From: an uncultured Georgenia sp.
GTDB lineage: Bacteria; Actinomycetota; Actinomycetes; Actinomycetales; Actinomycetaceae
DNA length: 14,876 nucleotides
Assembly (NCBI RefSeq): GCF_937958535.1
Contig: NZ_CALGNQ010000267.1
Coordinates: 1-14,876, forward strand
Reading direction: 5' to 3'
This document shows, in pieces, positions 13,981-14,876 of this stretch. Below the pieces are notes generated by a model. The model saw only the letters and a program-made list of their open reading frames with translations, did no database searches and had not been told where the DNA came from. Positions within the stretch are counted from its first letter, which is position 1, and each line of letters starts with the position of its first letter. The position numbers and the translations under genes are program-made.

Positions 13981-14876
13981 ATGATGGGAGTGGCGGTGGG
14001 CCTCACCGACGCGCCGCAGTGGCTCGTCCCTGCGTTCGTGCGCAGTGCCCTCGCCGTCGGCGCGACCGCCGACCGCGAGGAGATCGAACGCACCGCGCAC
14101 GCGCTGGTGGCGCGCTGGCAGGAGCCCGAGCGGCGGTTCCACAACCTGCGCCACCTCATCGACGTCCTCGCGCGGGTGGACGAGCTCGCCGAGGAGACCC
14201 ACCGCCCGGACGTCGTCCGGCTGGCGGCCTGGTACCACGGAGCGGTCTTCAACGCCTCGGCGCAGGTCGCCTACGCGCGCCGGGGCGGTGAGGACGAGGT
14301 CGCCGGCGCTGCCCTGGCACGCGAGGAGCTCGCGGCGCTCGGCGTCCCGGAGGCGGTGTGCGAGCGGGTCGCGGAGCTCGTCCTCTCCCTGTCCCGGCAC
14401 GACGCCGCGGAGGACGACGTCGACGCCCTCGCGCTGTGCGACGCGGACCTCGGCACGCTCGCCGTCGAGCCGCAGCGCTACGCCGCCTACCGCAAGGCGA
14501 TCCGCGAGGAGTACGCGCACATCCCGGAGCTCGACTACGTCACGTCACGGATCGACATCCTCACGCGCCTGCTGCGCCGCCGACGGCTCTTCGTCAGCCC
14601 GTTCAGCCTCGCCTGGGAGGAACCCGCGCGGGAGAACCTCACCGCCGAGCTGACCCACCTGCGGGCCCGGCTGGCGCAGCTCGGGGGCACCCCGCCACCG
14701 TCCGCCGAGCCGGTCCACCCGCCGACGGCGTCGACGTGGCGTGGGCCTGCGCAGCACGGCGAGGACACCCCGAGCGGCGGCACCGGTGAGGAGGCCGCAG
14801 GCCGCGGCGGCGCGGCGCCGGCGCGGCACGCCCCCCTGCCGCCGCCGTCTGCTGGGTCACCGCCCGCCGTCCCGCC
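13981..14876 (+). CDS. Predicted HD-superfamily metal-dependent hydrolase, partial
   Basis: The frame is open from the ATG at 13981 to the right edge (298 codons) with no stop, so the end is missing. Residues about 10-220 resemble the predicted HD-type phosphohydrolases of the COG4339 type: RRFHNLRHLIDVL (about 51-63), LAAWYHGAVFN (about 81-91), SRHDAAEDDVDALALCDADLGTL (about 138-160), REEYAHIPELDY and SRIDILTRLLRRRRLF. The substrate is not known for this group. The usual His-Asp pair reads H86-G87 here, so the defining aspartate is not at the expected place; other candidate ligands are H54, H58, H140, D154 and D156. From about residue 235 the sequence becomes a Pro/Ala/Gly-rich, low-complexity tail, so the protein is longer than the roughly 200-220 residues usual for the group. 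Alternative starts are the ATG at 13984 and the GTG at 13990. It is divergent from mogA, with no evident functional link. Confidence 0.75.
   Translation, partial: MMGVAVGLTDAPQWLVPAFVRSALAVGATADREEIERTAHALVARWQEPERRFHNLRHLIDVLARVDELAEETHRPDVVRLAAWYHGAVFNASAQVAYARRGGEDEVAGAALAREELAALGVPEAVCERVAELVLSLSRHDAAEDDVDALALCDADLGTLAVEPQRYAAYRKAIREEYAHIPELDYVTSRIDILTRLLRRRRLFVSPFSLAWEEPARENLTAELTHLRARLAQLGGTPPPSAEPVHPPTASTWRGPAQHGEDTPSGGTGEEAAGRGGAAPARHAPLPPPSAGSPPAVP

Noticed and set aside
1..14876. tRNA, rRNA, CRISPR arrays, insertion sequences, Moco riboswitch
   Set aside because: None was recognised by eye on either strand. Gaps between genes are too short or lack the expected structure.

Overview
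The window is very GC-rich (roughly 70% or more by eye). Its genes are tightly packed, often with ATGA/GTGA stop-start overlaps, and it carries actinobacterial-type proteins: a NarGHJI set close to mycobacterial and other actinobacterial forms, and a MoeB fused to a rhodanese as in MoeZ. I infer a high-GC actinobacterium, possibly of the Micrococcales; the genus cannot be fixed from the sequence alone. No RNA genes, mobile elements or CRISPR arrays were seen.

Region 1 (1-7655, minus strand) is a respiratory nitrate reductase operon in the order narK-narG-narH-narJ-narI. NarI is cut by the left edge. The genes are joined by an 18-base gap (narK/narG) and then by 1- to 4-base overlaps. NarK is a nitrate/nitrite transporter of the major facilitator family, NarG the molybdenum catalytic subunit, NarH the iron-sulfur subunit, NarJ the assembly chaperone and NarI the membrane cytochrome b. 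A CRP-type palindrome sits in the promoter region upstream of narK.

Region 2 (7818-11045, minus strand) is moeB(moeZ-like)-moeA-mobA: sulfur carrier activation, molybdate insertion and GMP attachment for the molybdenum cofactor. MobA carries an unusual in-frame 18-bp tandem repeat.

Region 3 (11106-11824, plus strand) is moaC-moaD, transcribed divergently from moeB. Region 4 (11987-13906, minus strand) is mogA-moaE-moaA, convergent with moaCD. Regions 2-4 together cover every step from GTP to a guanylylated cofactor: MoaA and MoaC make cPMP, MoaD, MoaE and MoeB make molybdopterin, MogA and MoeA insert Mo, and MobA adds GMP. They lie next to the NarG that needs the bis-MGD form. The window is thus close to a self-contained nitrate respiration module; no molybdate transporter or nitrate-sensing two-component system is visible.

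Region 5 (13981 to the right edge, plus strand) is an incomplete gene for an HD-type predicted hydrolase with a long Pro/Gly/Ala-rich tail. It is divergent from mogA and has no evident link to the rest.

There is no gene-free stretch longer than about 165 bases. Nothing here is a clearly new system. The points most worth a second look are the mobA repeat, the narK operator and promoter, the altered signature motifs in NarK, the NarH tail and the HD protein.
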